From: Anaerovibrio slackiae
Lineage (GTDB): Bacteria > Bacillota > Negativicutes > Selenomonadales > Selenomonadaceae
NCBI RefSeq assembly: GCF_009695585.1
Contig: NZ_VUNR01000015.1
Location: forward strand, 1 to 63,316
Length of the DNA: 63,316 bases
Direction of reading: 5' to 3'
The stretch's first letter is position 1; every line of letters begins with the position of its first letter. The translations under genes were made by a program, and so were the position numbers. The notes beneath the pieces were generated by a model. The model made no database searches and was not told the origin of the DNA. It saw only the letters and a list, made by a program, of their open reading frames with translations. Below, piece by piece: positions 26,418 to 35,740 of the stretch.

Positions 26418-27368
26418 TTATAATTCCTCCAACATTTCCTCAATGCTTACTTCTATTCTTTCGTCTTCGTTATCTTGAAAAGTGCATGCAAGTGAAACAG
26501 GATCTACACGCCCTTCCCTTGCAAAATAAAAAGGATTGTATTTCCATAATTGCACCTTCAGGCAAGCATCCGGGTTCTCAGATCTGGCATCCACAATTTC
26601 CAACCGGTTTACAACTTCCTCTCCCTTGTAGATTGCACATTCCTTTATGCTTGGTGGATTCAATTCTGACTGCTGACTAAGAGCAGTTTCACCTGCGGTA
26701 AATGATTCAAAGATTACTTCACATCGTCTAATTGTAATCACTTTCTGAACAGGATTAATCAAATATGTTTTTGCATTCTCATAATACTCTTTGCGTGGAT
26801 AATTTCTCCTAATAGCAATCTCTGTTCCAGATTTAACCTGCTGGATTAGCCCCATTGCCTCTAATTGTGCCGATGCTCTTGTAATGGACGTCTTGGCAAG
26901 ATTCAATTTGTTTGCAACTTCACTTTTTAACATTGAGTCTTCATCGCCCATATATAAAAGTTCCAAAAAAACCATCTGAGTTGCGGGCATCATCTTATCT
27001 GCCTTAGCATACTGATTGTGACGCACGTCCTGCAATATAATTCCCATAAATGGCAAGAATATATTTCCCGGCAGAGCAACAAAGGGCACACCTCTTTTTA
27101 CAAGAGCATTTCTCATGGATATGCTGTTTAACGCTACTGCATATGCTACAGAGCACTGCAAAGCTTCCTCATACTTTGCTTTCTGCTTTTTCATTGCGGC
27201 AATGCTTAGCTCCGTTTCCTTCATAACATCTATTATGGCAAAGCTAACGCCATACATTTCAACCAATATAATATCACGCATTGTCATGAAGATCGGCAAC
27301 GGTAATTTATTCTTGTATTCTGCTATTTTTACTTTGCAGCCAAAATACTGCTCTAGTTGCTTTTTCAT
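26418..27368 (-). CDS. Winged-helix protein, putative antitoxin/autorepressor of the AbiE-like pair
   Basis: 316 residues from ATG 27368 (GGAG 7 nt upstream; the longer frame lacks a ribosome site). Residues about 135-195 form a winged helix of MarR type (TQMVFLELLYMGDEDSMLKSEVANKLNLAKTSITRASAQLEAMGLI). The C-terminal part (about 200-316) is acidic and ends in IEVSIEEMLEEL. Unlike classic AbiEi the HTH is central rather than N-terminal. The repeated half-sites over its own promoter fit autorepression. Family name not certain. Confidence 0.65.
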   Translation of the reverse strand: MKKQLEQYFGCKVKIAEYKNKLPLPIFMTMRDIILVEMYGVSFAIIDVMKETELSIAAMKKQKAKYEEALQCSVAYAVALNSISMRNALVKRGVPFVALPGNIFLPFMGIILQDVRHNQYAKADKMMPATQMVFLELLYMGDEDSMLKSEVANKLNLAKTSITRASAQLEAMGLIQQVKSGTEIAIRRNYPRKEYYENAKTYLINPVQKVITIRRCEVIFESFTAGETALSQQSELNPPSIKECAIYKGEEVVNRLEIVDARSENPDACLKVQLWKYNPFYFAREGRVDPVSLACTFQDNEDERIEVSIEEMLEEL

Positions 27369-27380
27369 ATAGCATCTCCT

Positions 27381-27438
27381 TGTAACATTTTTTCTGTATA
27401 ATAACATATCTTATGTTACTTTTCAATTATTTATGTTA
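27381..27438 (-). promoter_or_regulatory. Promoter with operator array of the wHTH/nucleotidyltransferase operon
   Basis: Minus strand: TTGAAA (27421-27426), 17-nt spacer, TATTAT (27398-27403). Between and overlapping them is a perfect inverted repeat TAACATA-TCT-TATGTTA (27402-27418, plus-strand reading). Further half-sites lie at 27383-27388 (TAACAT) and 27431-27438 (TTATGTTA), spaced 19 and 20 bp from their equivalents in the central repeat, so on the same helix face. This is a strong picture of cooperative repressor binding. Confidence 0.7.
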
Positions 27439-27470
27439 TTTCTAAGTCAATATTTTATTATTTCTCATAC

Positions 27471-27508
27471 ACAAAAACAGAGCCGCAGCTTTTCAGCAAA
27501 ACGGCTCC
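27471..27508 (-). terminator. Terminator of the yicC-remA-gmk-rpoZ-coaBC operon
   Basis: Minus strand: GAGCCG (27502-27507) pairs with CGGCTC (27480-27485), with further A/T pairs inside, followed by TGTTTTTGTG. It lies about 50 nt after the coaBC stop. Confidence 0.7.
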
Positions 27509-27559
27509 ATCTTTATAATGCAAATAAAATTGAATAAAATTAAGACTAAATAAACGCTG

Positions 27560-28807
27560 TTACATTCTCAGCTTCATTACCCTGTCAAGAATAATATACG
27601 CCAGCTCCTTCTTGCTCATCAGCGGCAGTTCTTCAATAGAACCGTCACGCTTCAGAAGCTTGATGAGGTTGGTGTCCACGTTAAAGCCTGCCTGGGGCTT
27701 TGATACATCATTGGCTACAATCATGTCAAGGTTCTTCTTTTCCAGCTTGCCCTTGGCATATTGCAGGAGGTTCTGGGTTTCTGCCGCAAAGCCCACCAAT
27801 GTCTGATGGGGCTGCTTCATCTCCCCCAGTTCCTTCAGGATATCCGGGTTCTTTTCCAGCACCAGGGTAAGCTCCGCATCATTTTTCTTGATTTTCTGGT
27901 CGGAGACATTTTTTACGCGATAGTCAGCCACTGCCGCCGCCTTGATGACTATGTCGCAGGCAGGAAATCTCTCCTGCACCAGCTGGCGCATTTCCCGGGC
28001 GGACTCCACGCCGAAAAACTCCACCCCGGCTGGCGGCTGCAAGGCCGATGGCCCGGAAATCAGCGTAACCTCCGCTCCCAGTCTGGCAGCAGCCTCGGCA
28101 ATGGCATAGCCCATCTTGCCGCTGGAACGGTTGCCGATATAGCGCACCGGGTCAATAGGCTCACGGGTACCGGCAGCTGTCACCAAAAGCTTCAGCCCCT
28201 GCATGGTATTGCCCATGGTGCTATCCATAGTGTTGCCATCAGCACTTTCCACGCTGCCACCTTCCCCGGCAAAATAATTTTCCAGCACTTCTACCAGCTC
28301 CGAAGGTTCCGGCATCCTGCCGATGCCGCTGGTGCCGCAGGCCAGATGGCCGCTGGCAGGCGGTATCAGCTGCCAGCCCCGCTGCTGCAGGGTGGTGATA
28401 TTCCGCTGGGTGACAGGATTTTCATACATGTTGCTGTTCATGGCAGGGGCGAAGAAAATCGGCGCCCTTGTGGCCAGAACCGTGGTGGTAAGCATATCAT
28501 CAGCTATGCCAGCTGCCGCCTTGGCAAGCACATTGGCCGTAGCCGGGGCGATCAGCACCACATCAGCCAAGGTTGCCAATGCTATATGCTCCACATCATA
28601 ATTATGTATCTCCCCCCACATGGAGGTAATGACGGGATTGCCGCTGATTTCCCGCATAGCAGTTTCCGTCACGAAGTTCTGGGCGCCCCTGGTGAGGATA
28701 ACGTGCACCTCAGCCCCCTTCTTGCGGAGGCGGCTGGCAAGATCCACGCACTTATAGGCGGCGATACCGCCGGTAACGCCCAGAACGATTTTTTTCCCAT
28801 TCAACAT
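27560..28807 (-). CDS. coaBC: Phosphopantothenoylcysteine decarboxylase / phosphopantothenate-cysteine ligase
   Basis: Bifunctional enzyme for two steps of coenzyme A synthesis. 415 residues: CoaC flavoprotein domain (about 1-180) with GVTGGIAAYKCVDLASRL, VEHIALA (active-site His) and the LACGTSGIGRMPEP loop with its Cys; CoaB domain (about 205-415) with TREPIDPVRYIGNRSSGKMGYAIA and KIKKNDAELTLVLEKNPDIL. The linker (about 190-207) has an unusual M/N/T/D repeat: NTMDST then MGNTM. Confidence 0.95.
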   Translation of the reverse strand: MLNGKKIVLGVTGGIAAYKCVDLASRLRKKGAEVHVILTRGAQNFVTETAMREISGNPVITSMWGEIHNYDVEHIALATLADVVLIAPATANVLAKAAAGIADDMLTTTVLATRAPIFFAPAMNSNMYENPVTQRNITTLQQRGWQLIPPASGHLACGTSGIGRMPEPSELVEVLENYFAGEGGSVESADGNTMDSTMGNTMQGLKLLVTAAGTREPIDPVRYIGNRSSGKMGYAIAEAAARLGAEVTLISGPSALQPPAGVEFFGVESAREMRQLVQERFPACDIVIKAAAVADYRVKNVSDQKIKKNDAELTLVLEKNPDILKELGEMKQPHQTLVGFAAETQNLLQYAKGKLEKKNLDMIVANDVSKPQAGFNVDTNLIKLLKRDGSIEELPLMSKKELAYIILDRVMKLRM

Positions 28808-28834
28808 ATTGTTTCTACCCCAAATTACAGAGAT

Positions 28835-29059
28835 TTACTTGATGCCGCTGGTTAAACGCTTGTAGGTAATCTTGCCCTCGTAGATTTCTTCCATGGCATT
28901 GGTTACATCACGGGTAGAGGTACGCTTGGCAGTGACAGGATGGCTTTTGTCCATGATGTCACGGGCACGCTTGGCAGCCAAAGTTACAAGCGTATAGCGG
29001 CTGTCCACCAGCGGTGTCAGCTGGTCCAGGTTAGGGGTTACGATGTTCATCTTACTCAT
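28835..29059 (-). CDS. rpoZ: DNA-directed RNA polymerase omega subunit
   Basis: Small RNA polymerase assembly factor. From ATG 29059 (GGAG 8 nt upstream, TAATG overlap with the gmk stop) the protein has 74 residues: MNIVTPNLDQLTPLVDSRYTLVTLAAKRARDI covers the conserved N-terminal helix and RTSTRDVTNAMEEIYEGKITY the second. An upstream in-frame start at 29077 would lie inside gmk and is less likely. The gmk-rpoZ-coaBC order is conserved in many bacteria. Confidence 0.93.
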   Translation of the reverse strand: MSKMNIVTPNLDQLTPLVDSRYTLVTLAAKRARDIMDKSHPVTAKRTSTRDVTNAMEEIYEGKITYKRLTSGIK

Positions 29060-29676
29060 TATGCATTCTCCTTCCACTGCTGCAAGCCTGCCAGAAGCTC
29101 CTCATTCAGGTCAGTGCGGTGATGCTCCGCCTCAATGATGCCGGCAATGGCCTTTTCAGCAGCCTCTACCTTGTCATTAACCACCACATAACGATAATTA
29201 TGGGCAATTTTTATCTCGTCTACAGCCGCGCCAAGACGCCGCTGCAGGCTTTCCTCTGTCTCAGTGCCCCTGCCTTTCAGGCGGTTTGCCAGCTCCTCCA
29301 GGGATGGAGGCAGCAGGAAAATAAACAGTCCCTCCGGCACAGCCTTCATGACATTCAGGGCTCCCTGGGTATCAATCTCCAGCAGGATATCCTCACCGGC
29401 ATTCAGCCTGTCCAGCACCTTCTGCTTCGGCGTACCGTAATAATTGCCGTAGACCTCCGCCCATTCCAGAAGCTCCCCGGCATCAATCATCTGCCGGAAC
29501 TTTTCCTTGTCATAGAAATAATAATTTACGCCATCCTGCTCCCCCGGCCTGGGCTGCCGGGTGGTAGCGGAAATGGAGTAGGAAATCTCCGGGTGGTTTT
29601 TTCTCAAAAGGTCGCATACCGTACCCTTGCCGGTGCCGGACGGCCCGGAAATCAAAATCAACAAACCCTTGCGCAC
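29059..29676 (-). CDS. gmk: Guanylate kinase
   Basis: Phosphorylates GMP to GDP. 205 residues with the P-loop ISGPSGTGKGTV at about 8-19, the GMP-binding SATTRQPRPGEQDGVNYYF segment and EWAEVYGNYYGTP, and LLEIDTQGALNV as Walker B. It follows remA by 2 nt and overlaps rpoZ by 1 nt. Confidence 0.96.
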   Translation of the reverse strand: MRKGLLILISGPSGTGKGTVCDLLRKNHPEISYSISATTRQPRPGEQDGVNYYFYDKEKFRQMIDAGELLEWAEVYGNYYGTPKQKVLDRLNAGEDILLEIDTQGALNVMKAVPEGLFIFLLPPSLEELANRLKGRGTETEESLQRRLGAAVDEIKIAHNYRYVVVNDKVEAAEKAIAGIIEAEHHRTDLNEELLAGLQQWKENA

Positions 29677-29678
29677 AG

Positions 29679-29924
29679 CTAGTCCTCCTCTACAATGCGA
29701 TGGGACATGGTATCAGGCTGCACTGCCGAAAGCACCACATGCCCGCTGTCCATAATTACCACTGCCCTGGTACGCCTTCCATAAGTGGCATCTATCAGCT
29801 GAAAGCGGTCCCGGGCATCCTGAATAATCCTCTTGATAGGCGCAGATTCAGGACTTACTATGGCAACCACGCGGTTTGCCGATACCACATTGCCAAAGCC
29901 TATATTAATCAGCTTGATATCCAA
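29679..29924 (-). CDS. remA: RemA/DUF370 family regulator
   Basis: 81-residue DNA-binding protein; in Bacillus RemA activates biofilm matrix genes. The sequence [21 protein letters not shown], then [16 protein letters not shown] and [23 protein letters not shown], is nearly the family consensus. The start is taken as TTG 29924 because homologues begin [16 protein letters not shown] is 12 nt upstream. The alternative TTG 29936 would directly abut the Shine-Dalgarno. It lies between yicC and gmk, the usual position. Confidence 0.9.
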   Translation of the reverse strand: MDIKLINIGFGNVVSANRVVAIVSPESAPIKRIIQDARDRFQLIDATYGRRTRAVVIMDSGHVVLSAVQPDTMSHRIVEED

Positions 29925-30023
29925 CGATAGCCACAACTCCCTTCAACTGCCAATGTCAGGCTCTCGAATCTCAACTATCAGCCTGCAGCCATTGATTATC
30001 AGCTTTCAGCCTGCATCCAGTAT

Positions 30024-30902
30024 TTACTCAATATTCTGAATCTGCTCCCTGATTTTCTCAATCTCGCTCTTGACATCCACCACAAAGCGGGCGGCACCGG
30101 CAGAATTTGCCTTGGAAGCCACGGTGTTAATCTCCCGGTTCATTTCCTGAATGAGAAAATCCAGCTTGCGCCCTATAGGCTCATCCATGCCCATAATACT
30201 GCGGAACTGGTCAAAATGGCTGTGCAGCCGGACAGTTTCCTCCGTATAGTTCACCTTGTCAGTGAACAGGGCAGTTTCCTGAATAATCCTGCTCTCATCG
30301 ATATCCTCTTTGGCCAGGTATTCCTCCAGCAGCTTTTCCAGCCTCTGGCGGTAGCTTGCCACAATCTCCGGGGCCAGCTTTTCCAGCTCTGCCACGAAGC
30401 CCTCCAGCACATCAATCCGTGCCAGCAAATCAGCCCTGATATTCTCACCCTCAGCAGTACGCATGGCCACCAGGTTGCCAAGCGCCTCCTCAAAGGCCGC
30501 CAGCAAAACAGGCTCTGCACCAGCCAAATCCACATTTTCCTCGGTGATTTTCAGCACATCAGGATAGCTGGCAATCTGGGCAGCCCCGGGACGTCCCCCC
30601 AGCCCCAGCCGGTCATTAATCTCATCCAGTGCCTTGCCGTAGGCATCCACCAGCCCCATGTCCACGCTGATGGTCACAGCCTTGTCCCTCAGGTCCTGAA
30701 AGCGCACATTGATATCCAGCTTCCCCCGGGAAAGATACTCCTTAATCTTTTTCGTCAGCTGGTTTTCAAACATATTCAGGCTGTAGGGCATGTGAAAATT
30801 CGTCTCCAGATACCGCTGGTTCACGGTTTTCAGCTCCACATGCACCTTGAAATCCTGATTTTCACAGTCCCCGGCACCAAAGCCGGTCATACTCTTTATC
30901 AT
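30024..30902 (-). CDS. YicC/YloC-family endoribonuclease
   Basis: 292 residues. The N-terminal YicC domain starts MIKSMTGFGAGDCENQDFKVHVELKTVNQRYLETNFHMP. The C-terminal DUF1732 domain contains EETVRLHSHFDQFRSIMGMDEPIGRKLDFLIQEMNREINTVASKA. Family members in E. coli and Bacillus are endoribonucleases acting on RNA hairpins. First gene of the operon that also carries remA, gmk, rpoZ and coaBC. Confidence 0.93.
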   Translation of the reverse strand: MIKSMTGFGAGDCENQDFKVHVELKTVNQRYLETNFHMPYSLNMFENQLTKKIKEYLSRGKLDINVRFQDLRDKAVTISVDMGLVDAYGKALDEINDRLGLGGRPGAAQIASYPDVLKITEENVDLAGAEPVLLAAFEEALGNLVAMRTAEGENIRADLLARIDVLEGFVAELEKLAPEIVASYRQRLEKLLEEYLAKEDIDESRIIQETALFTDKVNYTEETVRLHSHFDQFRSIMGMDEPIGRKLDFLIQEMNREINTVASKANSAGAARFVVDVKSEIEKIREQIQNIE

Positions 30903-30946
30903 GAATAAATCCTCTTTTATCTTTTAACCCACAATTTAGCCCATAT

Positions 30947-30975
30947 ATTATAGCACTAAATAAAAGCCATGACAA
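30947..30975 (-). promoter_or_regulatory. Promoter of the yicC operon
   Basis: Minus strand: TTGTCA (30970-30975), 17-nt spacer, TATAAT (30947-30952) with an upstream TGC making an extended -10. The -35 lies just past the dapF stop. Start site expected near 30940, 40 nt before the yicC ATG. Confidence 0.75.
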
Positions 30976-30977
30976 CA

Positions 30978-31826
30978 TTAATCCTGTAAAGGATATGTGC
31001 CGCTGAATACCTGCAGGGCAGGGCCTGTCATGTAGAGATGATTGTCCTGCTCATTCCATTCAATGACCAGCCTGCCCCCATCCAGCTGCACTTCCGCCCG
31101 GCGGTCAGCCAGTCCGTTCAGCACAGCCGCTGTCAGGGTAGCGCAGGAGCCGGTACCGCAGGCCAGGGTAACAGCCGCCCCCCGCTCCCAGACGCGCATC
31201 CTGAGATGCTGGTGGTCCATGACCTGCACAAACTCGGTATTGGTCTTGCGAGGGAATTTTTCATGGGTTTCAAAAAATCTGCCCAGCTCATAGATAGGGA
31301 AATTCTCCGCATCCTCCACAAAGACCACGCAGTGAGGATTGCCCATGGATACGCAGGTCATCTTAAATGTCTTGCCCTGCACCTGGATTTCCTCGTTGAT
31401 TACCCTGTTCATGCCATAGCCAGCCACAGGAATCTTATCCCCTTCCAGCACCGGCTCTCCCATATCCACCTCAATCATGGAAATATTGCCATTTTCCTTG
31501 ATGATTTTCGGCACCAGAATGCCTGCGCCAGTCTCAACCGTAAAGGCATCCCCGGTCACATGGCCTGCCTCATAGACATAACGGGCAAAGCAGCGGATGC
31601 CGTTGCCGCACATCTCCGCCTCGCTGCCGTCCGCGTTGATAATCCTCATGCGGATATCCGCCTTGTCCGATGGCAGTACCAGCAAAATGCCGTCCGCACC
31701 AATGCCATAATGCCGGTCGCAGATTTCCTGTGCCGCAGCTACATAAGGCTCCTCTGACCTGTTCATGCAGTCAATCAGCACAAAATCGTTGCCTGTGCCC
31801 TGCCATTTGGTAAACTCAAAACTCAT
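30978..31826 (-). CDS. dapF: Diaminopimelate epimerase
   Basis: Converts LL- to meso-diaminopimelate for lysine and peptidoglycan. From ATG 31826 (AGGAG region upstream; the longer frame has no ribosome site) the protein has 282 residues. It shows the substrate string TGNDFVLID, the two catalytic cysteines in EMCGNGIRCFARY and ACGTGSCATL, and the TVETGAGIL segment. It is a single-gene unit between the dynamin gene and the yicC promoter. Confidence 0.94.
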   Translation of the reverse strand: MSFEFTKWQGTGNDFVLIDCMNRSEEPYVAAAQEICDRHYGIGADGILLVLPSDKADIRMRIINADGSEAEMCGNGIRCFARYVYEAGHVTGDAFTVETGAGILVPKIIKENGNISMIEVDMGEPVLEGDKIPVAGYGMNRVINEEIQVQGKTFKMTCVSMGNPHCVVFVEDAENFPIYELGRFFETHEKFPRKTNTEFVQVMDHQHLRMRVWERGAAVTLACGTGSCATLTAAVLNGLADRRAEVQLDGGRLVIEWNEQDNHLYMTGPALQVFSGTYPLQD

Positions 31827-31939
31827 CTTTCCTACACTCCTCACCAATCCAAAAGATTTAACAAATATCAATCGTGTTGAATATCAATATCAATATAAAC
31901 ACCCATCAGCATTACTGCGGCAATCCCGCCTTTTCATCA

Positions 31940-34900
31940 CTAGGCCTGCTTCTCCAATTCAGCCAGGATTTCCTCCAGCACCTCTGCCGGGACGCCACCC
32001 TCAAGCGCTGCCAGATCAGCCTCGTAATTTGCCTGCAAAATACGCTCAAAGCGTTCCTTCACCCTGGCAAAAACCTGCTCCGTGCCCTCATGGAGGCTGG
32101 ACAGCAGCCTCTCCTGCTGCTCATGCAGATATTCATCCGCCAGCCTGTCAAAAATCTTCTCCAGGGCCGCTTCCATCTCCCTGGTGCCCCCCTGCTCGAA
32201 AAAGCTCTTGGGATTTTTATAGATGGACAATGGCTCTCTAAAAATTTTCCTATCTATATCCTTGAAAGCAGTTTCATACTCCATACCGCATTCGTAGGCA
32301 AAATCCCGCTGGGAAATAGGCAGCTCGCTGTTGATTTCCAGAAGCTTGCTGTTGACCTGCTGCTGCAGCTGCCACGCCTGCCTGCTGATAAACTGCTCCA
32401 TGCGCAGCGTGGTAGCACGAAGCTCCTGTGCCAGGTCAAAGCCCAGGCTTTCCATGAGCTGCCCCAGGGCCTCCTGCAACTTGCCGCCGGCGTTGTCCTT
32501 GCCCTTTAGCAGGGCCGGGTTAAAGGACTCCCGATAAAAATCAGTATACCGCAAAAATACCCTTTGCTTGACATAATACACCAATTCCCTGGCTTCCTGC
32601 TGCTGGCGGTTCTGCATATCCATACTGGTCAGCCCTGCCAGAAGCCTGTCAGCCTTCGCCTTGAAGTCCGCCAGTTGCAAACGCCGCTGTTCCTTCTCAG
32701 CCCTGTCGCTGCTGTTAAGCCGTATCAGCTCCTTTACCCTCTCCACCGCCAGCAGGTACTCACCCCGGGCGGCATTGACTGCAATGCCCGTAAGCTCCTC
32801 CAGCACAAAGCGGTAAAAAGCATCCTCAAAGGCAAAGCCTGTATTCTTGCCGGACATTTTCTCCTTCAGTATCTGCTGGCTGGACAGGCCGAACATCTGC
32901 GGCTTCCTGACGCCGTATTTCTTCAGCTGGTCAGCCACATAGCCGATTACTCCCTCTGCTTCCCCTGCATCCTCCGCCAAATCAATGGCATTGACAATGA
33001 AGAACATCTTGTCCAGGGCAAAGGCGTCCTTGACACGCCCCAGCTGAATGAGAAATTCCCTGTCCGCCCTGCTGAAAGCATGGTTGTAATAGGTCACGAA
33101 CAGCACCACATCCGACTGCCGGATATAATTAAAGGACATATTGGTATGACGGGCATTGATGGAATCAGCCCCCGGCGTGTCCACCAGGGTAATGCCCAGC
33201 CTGGTAAACGGGCAGTCATAGTAAACTGCCAGCCAGTCCACAAAGCAGGACTTATCCTCCTGTGCCGCATAGACGCCAAAATCAGCCAGCTGCCTGGTCA
33301 GCTGCTGCCCAAGTTTTCCAGCTGCCTCCTGCCAGCCGGAGATAAAGGCACGCAAAAAGGCCTTTTCCCGCTGGCGGCTGCCGGACTTGTCCTCCAAAGC
33401 GTTTTCCACCATGGCCAGCGCCTCCTGCAAGGTGGCAGCCGACTGGTGAAATGCCGACAACGCCCTGTTCACATCTGCCAGCAGCATGGATTCATCCTTC
33501 AGCTTGACCACAACCGTGCCATGAGGATGCTCATCATCCACAGGGCATATCTTATTGATAGCTGCCGTTGTAGGGTTTGGCGATACAGGCAGCAACGCCT
33601 CCCCCAAAAGGGCATTGGCAAAAGAGGACTTGCCTGCGCTGAAGGCACCGAAAAGCGTCACCATGAAGCCCCTGCCCTCCAGGCGGTCAGCCCGTTCCGC
33701 CAGCTCTGCGGCAAGCTGCTTCAGTACCGGGATGCGGCCTGTCAGCTGACTCCCCTTGCGAAGCTTCTCCGCCCAGCTATGAAGCAATGCCTTGCCGCCC
33801 TTTTCCTGATGAATATGGGCGATACCTGCTGCCTCTCCGGAATCATCCTGGCTCTCCGGCTTGCCTGCAACCCCTTCACTGGCGTTACGCTCCATATCCC
33901 TGGCTATATCCATAGCCATAGCAGCACCAGCACTGTCATCAGCCTTACCATCCTCTGCACAGGACTTGACAGGGCTGCCATCCATCGGCGGCACAATTTC
34001 CTCATCCAGCTGCCGCGGCAGGAAAAGGGAATCCCCCTCCGGCGGCATGGAGTCAGCTGCTGCCACCTGCTCCAGCACCTTCGCCAGCTCCTTCTGTGCC
34101 CTTTCAGCCTCATCAGCTGCCGACCAGGCCTTGTGGTAGCGTTCCATAGCTGCCAGCTGGCTGTGGATTTCCTGGCAGCGCAGCTTTCGCCTTTCTGCCA
34201 GTTTTTCCTGCAATTTTTCCTTGAAAGCAAGGGCAAAGCGCCTGGCCACATGCTTGGTGCCCTCGGCAAAATTCGCCGTATAATTCATCACATAGCTACC
34301 GTCCTGAGTCAGCTTTGCCCCGGAGCGCATGGCCTCCGTCAGAAGCTCCTCCGGCGGCAGGATGGCCATGCCCTGCACATAGCCTGACAGCTGTTCATTA
34401 TCCACATGCTGCTGCCGGGCAAAATCCGTGAAATATGTCTTGATATGCCATTCCAGCTGGGTGCGTGCCTTTTCCGCCGCATCCTCAAAAAAGGCTTTCC
34501 TGCGCCTCTCAAGCTCCGCCAAAGTCTTTTTGCCCCTGCCGAAAAAGCCCACCTTGAAATCAGGCTGGCAGGCTTCCAGATAATCCCTGGCCAGATCGCG
34601 GGTGGAGGTAGGCATCAGGTAGGCGTTGGCGAGAATCTTCTCCACACCTGCATCAAACTCCGCCTCCCAATCCGTCAGCAGCCCGTCCCTTTCTGCCGAC
34701 AGCCGCCGATAGTCATCCCTCATCTGCTGCAGCCTTTCAGCAGACAGACCTGACAGTATCTCCCTGCTGCCAGCTAGCAGGTTCTCCCTCTCCTGGCCGT
34801 ATTCCTGCCTGTATTCCGCCAGCACCTTGTTCAGGGAAGCAGCCACCGACTCAGCCAAAAGCTCATGGCGTGACGCAAGCTTCTCATCAAGCAGCTGCTT

Positions 34901-35650
34901 CAGGGCAGGAAACTGATTGCGGGGATGCTCCGGGTATTTCAGGGATGTATAAAAAAAGCCTGCCGGCCTTACGCCCCAGCTGTGAAAGGCCTTTTCCACC
35001 CCCTTGCAGAACGCCTCAAAGGAAAGCTCCGTCTCCACATGCTTATCAATCTGGTTGACAATCAGGTACACCGTCTTGCCTGCCTGAGTCAAATCCCTGG
35101 TAAAGGACAAGTTCAGCTCCGCCTGCACGTGGTTATAATCCATCACGTAGAGGATGATATCCGCCAGGTGCAGTGCCGCCTCCGTAGCCGCCCTGTGGGC
35201 ATCATCCGCCGAATCAATGCCCGGCGTGTCCATGATAACCACCTGGGGCGGCAAATCCAGCTGACTACGGCACAGCTCAATCTCCGCAATGGAATCACCA
35301 TCACGGCAGAAGCTTCTCAGCAAGTCATAATCATAAGGCGCCAAATATTTCCTGGGCTTTTCCCTGTGAAAGAACACCCTGGCATAGTCCTCCCCGCCCT
35401 TGCCCCTGTGCACCCTTACCAGGTTGGCACTGGTAGGAATAGGGCTGGAAGGCAGGAGGCTTTCCCCCAGCAGGCTGTTAATCATCCGGGACTTGCCGGC
35501 AGAAAAATGACCGGCAAAGGCAATGCCGTATTCCCCTGCGGCCAGCTTTTCCGCCAAGTCCCGTACCCTGTTCATATTGTGCTGATGGCCCCGCTGCGCA
35601 AAGAAATTGTACGCAGCTGCCAGCCTGCAGCGTAAGACCTCGTTTTGCAT
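31940..35650 (-). CDS. Double dynamin-like GTPase (DynA type)
   Basis: 1236 residues with two complete dynamin GTPase modules in tandem. Module 1: P-loop GHFSAGKS at 47-54, IMDTPGIDSADD, LIVNQIDKH. Module 2: P-loop GAFSAGKS near 665, TLVDTPGADSINARHT, FIVNAIDLAED. Long helical stalk regions follow each. The two-in-one layout matches Bacillus DynA (about 1190 residues), which tethers and fuses membranes and protects against membrane stress and phage. An acidic segment (about 540-610) separates the halves. Encoded alone, with about 90 nt before the priA stop. Confidence 0.9.
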   Translation of the reverse strand: MQNEVLRCRLAAAYNFFAQRGHQHNMNRVRDLAEKLAAGEYGIAFAGHFSAGKSRMINSLLGESLLPSSPIPTSANLVRVHRGKGGEDYARVFFHREKPRKYLAPYDYDLLRSFCRDGDSIAEIELCRSQLDLPPQVVIMDTPGIDSADDAHRAATEAALHLADIILYVMDYNHVQAELNLSFTRDLTQAGKTVYLIVNQIDKHVETELSFEAFCKGVEKAFHSWGVRPAGFFYTSLKYPEHPRNQFPALKQLLDEKLASRHELLAESVAASLNKVLAEYRQEYGQERENLLAGSREILSGLSAERLQQMRDDYRRLSAERDGLLTDWEAEFDAGVEKILANAYLMPTSTRDLARDYLEACQPDFKVGFFGRGKKTLAELERRRKAFFEDAAEKARTQLEWHIKTYFTDFARQQHVDNEQLSGYVQGMAILPPEELLTEAMRSGAKLTQDGSYVMNYTANFAEGTKHVARRFALAFKEKLQEKLAERRKLRCQEIHSQLAAMERYHKAWSAADEAERAQKELAKVLEQVAAADSMPPEGDSLFLPRQLDEEIVPPMDGSPVKSCAEDGKADDSAGAAMAMDIARDMERNASEGVAGKPESQDDSGEAAGIAHIHQEKGGKALLHSWAEKLRKGSQLTGRIPVLKQLAAELAERADRLEGRGFMVTLFGAFSAGKSSFANALLGEALLPVSPNPTTAAINKICPVDDEHPHGTVVVKLKDESMLLADVNRALSAFHQSAATLQEALAMVENALEDKSGSRQREKAFLRAFISGWQEAAGKLGQQLTRQLADFGVYAAQEDKSCFVDWLAVYYDCPFTRLGITLVDTPGADSINARHTNMSFNYIRQSDVVLFVTYYNHAFSRADREFLIQLGRVKDAFALDKMFFIVNAIDLAEDAGEAEGVIGYVADQLKKYGVRKPQMFGLSSQQILKEKMSGKNTGFAFEDAFYRFVLEELTGIAVNAARGEYLLAVERVKELIRLNSSDRAEKEQRRLQLADFKAKADRLLAGLTSMDMQNRQQQEARELVYYVKQRVFLRYTDFYRESFNPALLKGKDNAGGKLQEALGQLMESLGFDLAQELRATTLRMEQFISRQAWQLQQQVNSKLLEINSELPISQRDFAYECGMEYETAFKDIDRKIFREPLSIYKNPKSFFEQGGTREMEAALEKIFDRLADEYLHEQQERLLSSLHEGTEQVFARVKERFERILQANYEADLAALEGGVPAEVLEEILAELEKQA

Positions 35651-35740
35651 AAGCTATCTATCCTTTACCTGACATTATCTGACATTTACACATACCTGGC
35701 AATTGCCCCCACGACATCCATATAACGGCTAAAAAATAAG

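Noticed and set aside
32564-34387. Plus-strand frame of 607 codons
   Set aside because: Antisense to the double dynamin gene; His/Leu/Gln-rich composition typical of shadow frames.
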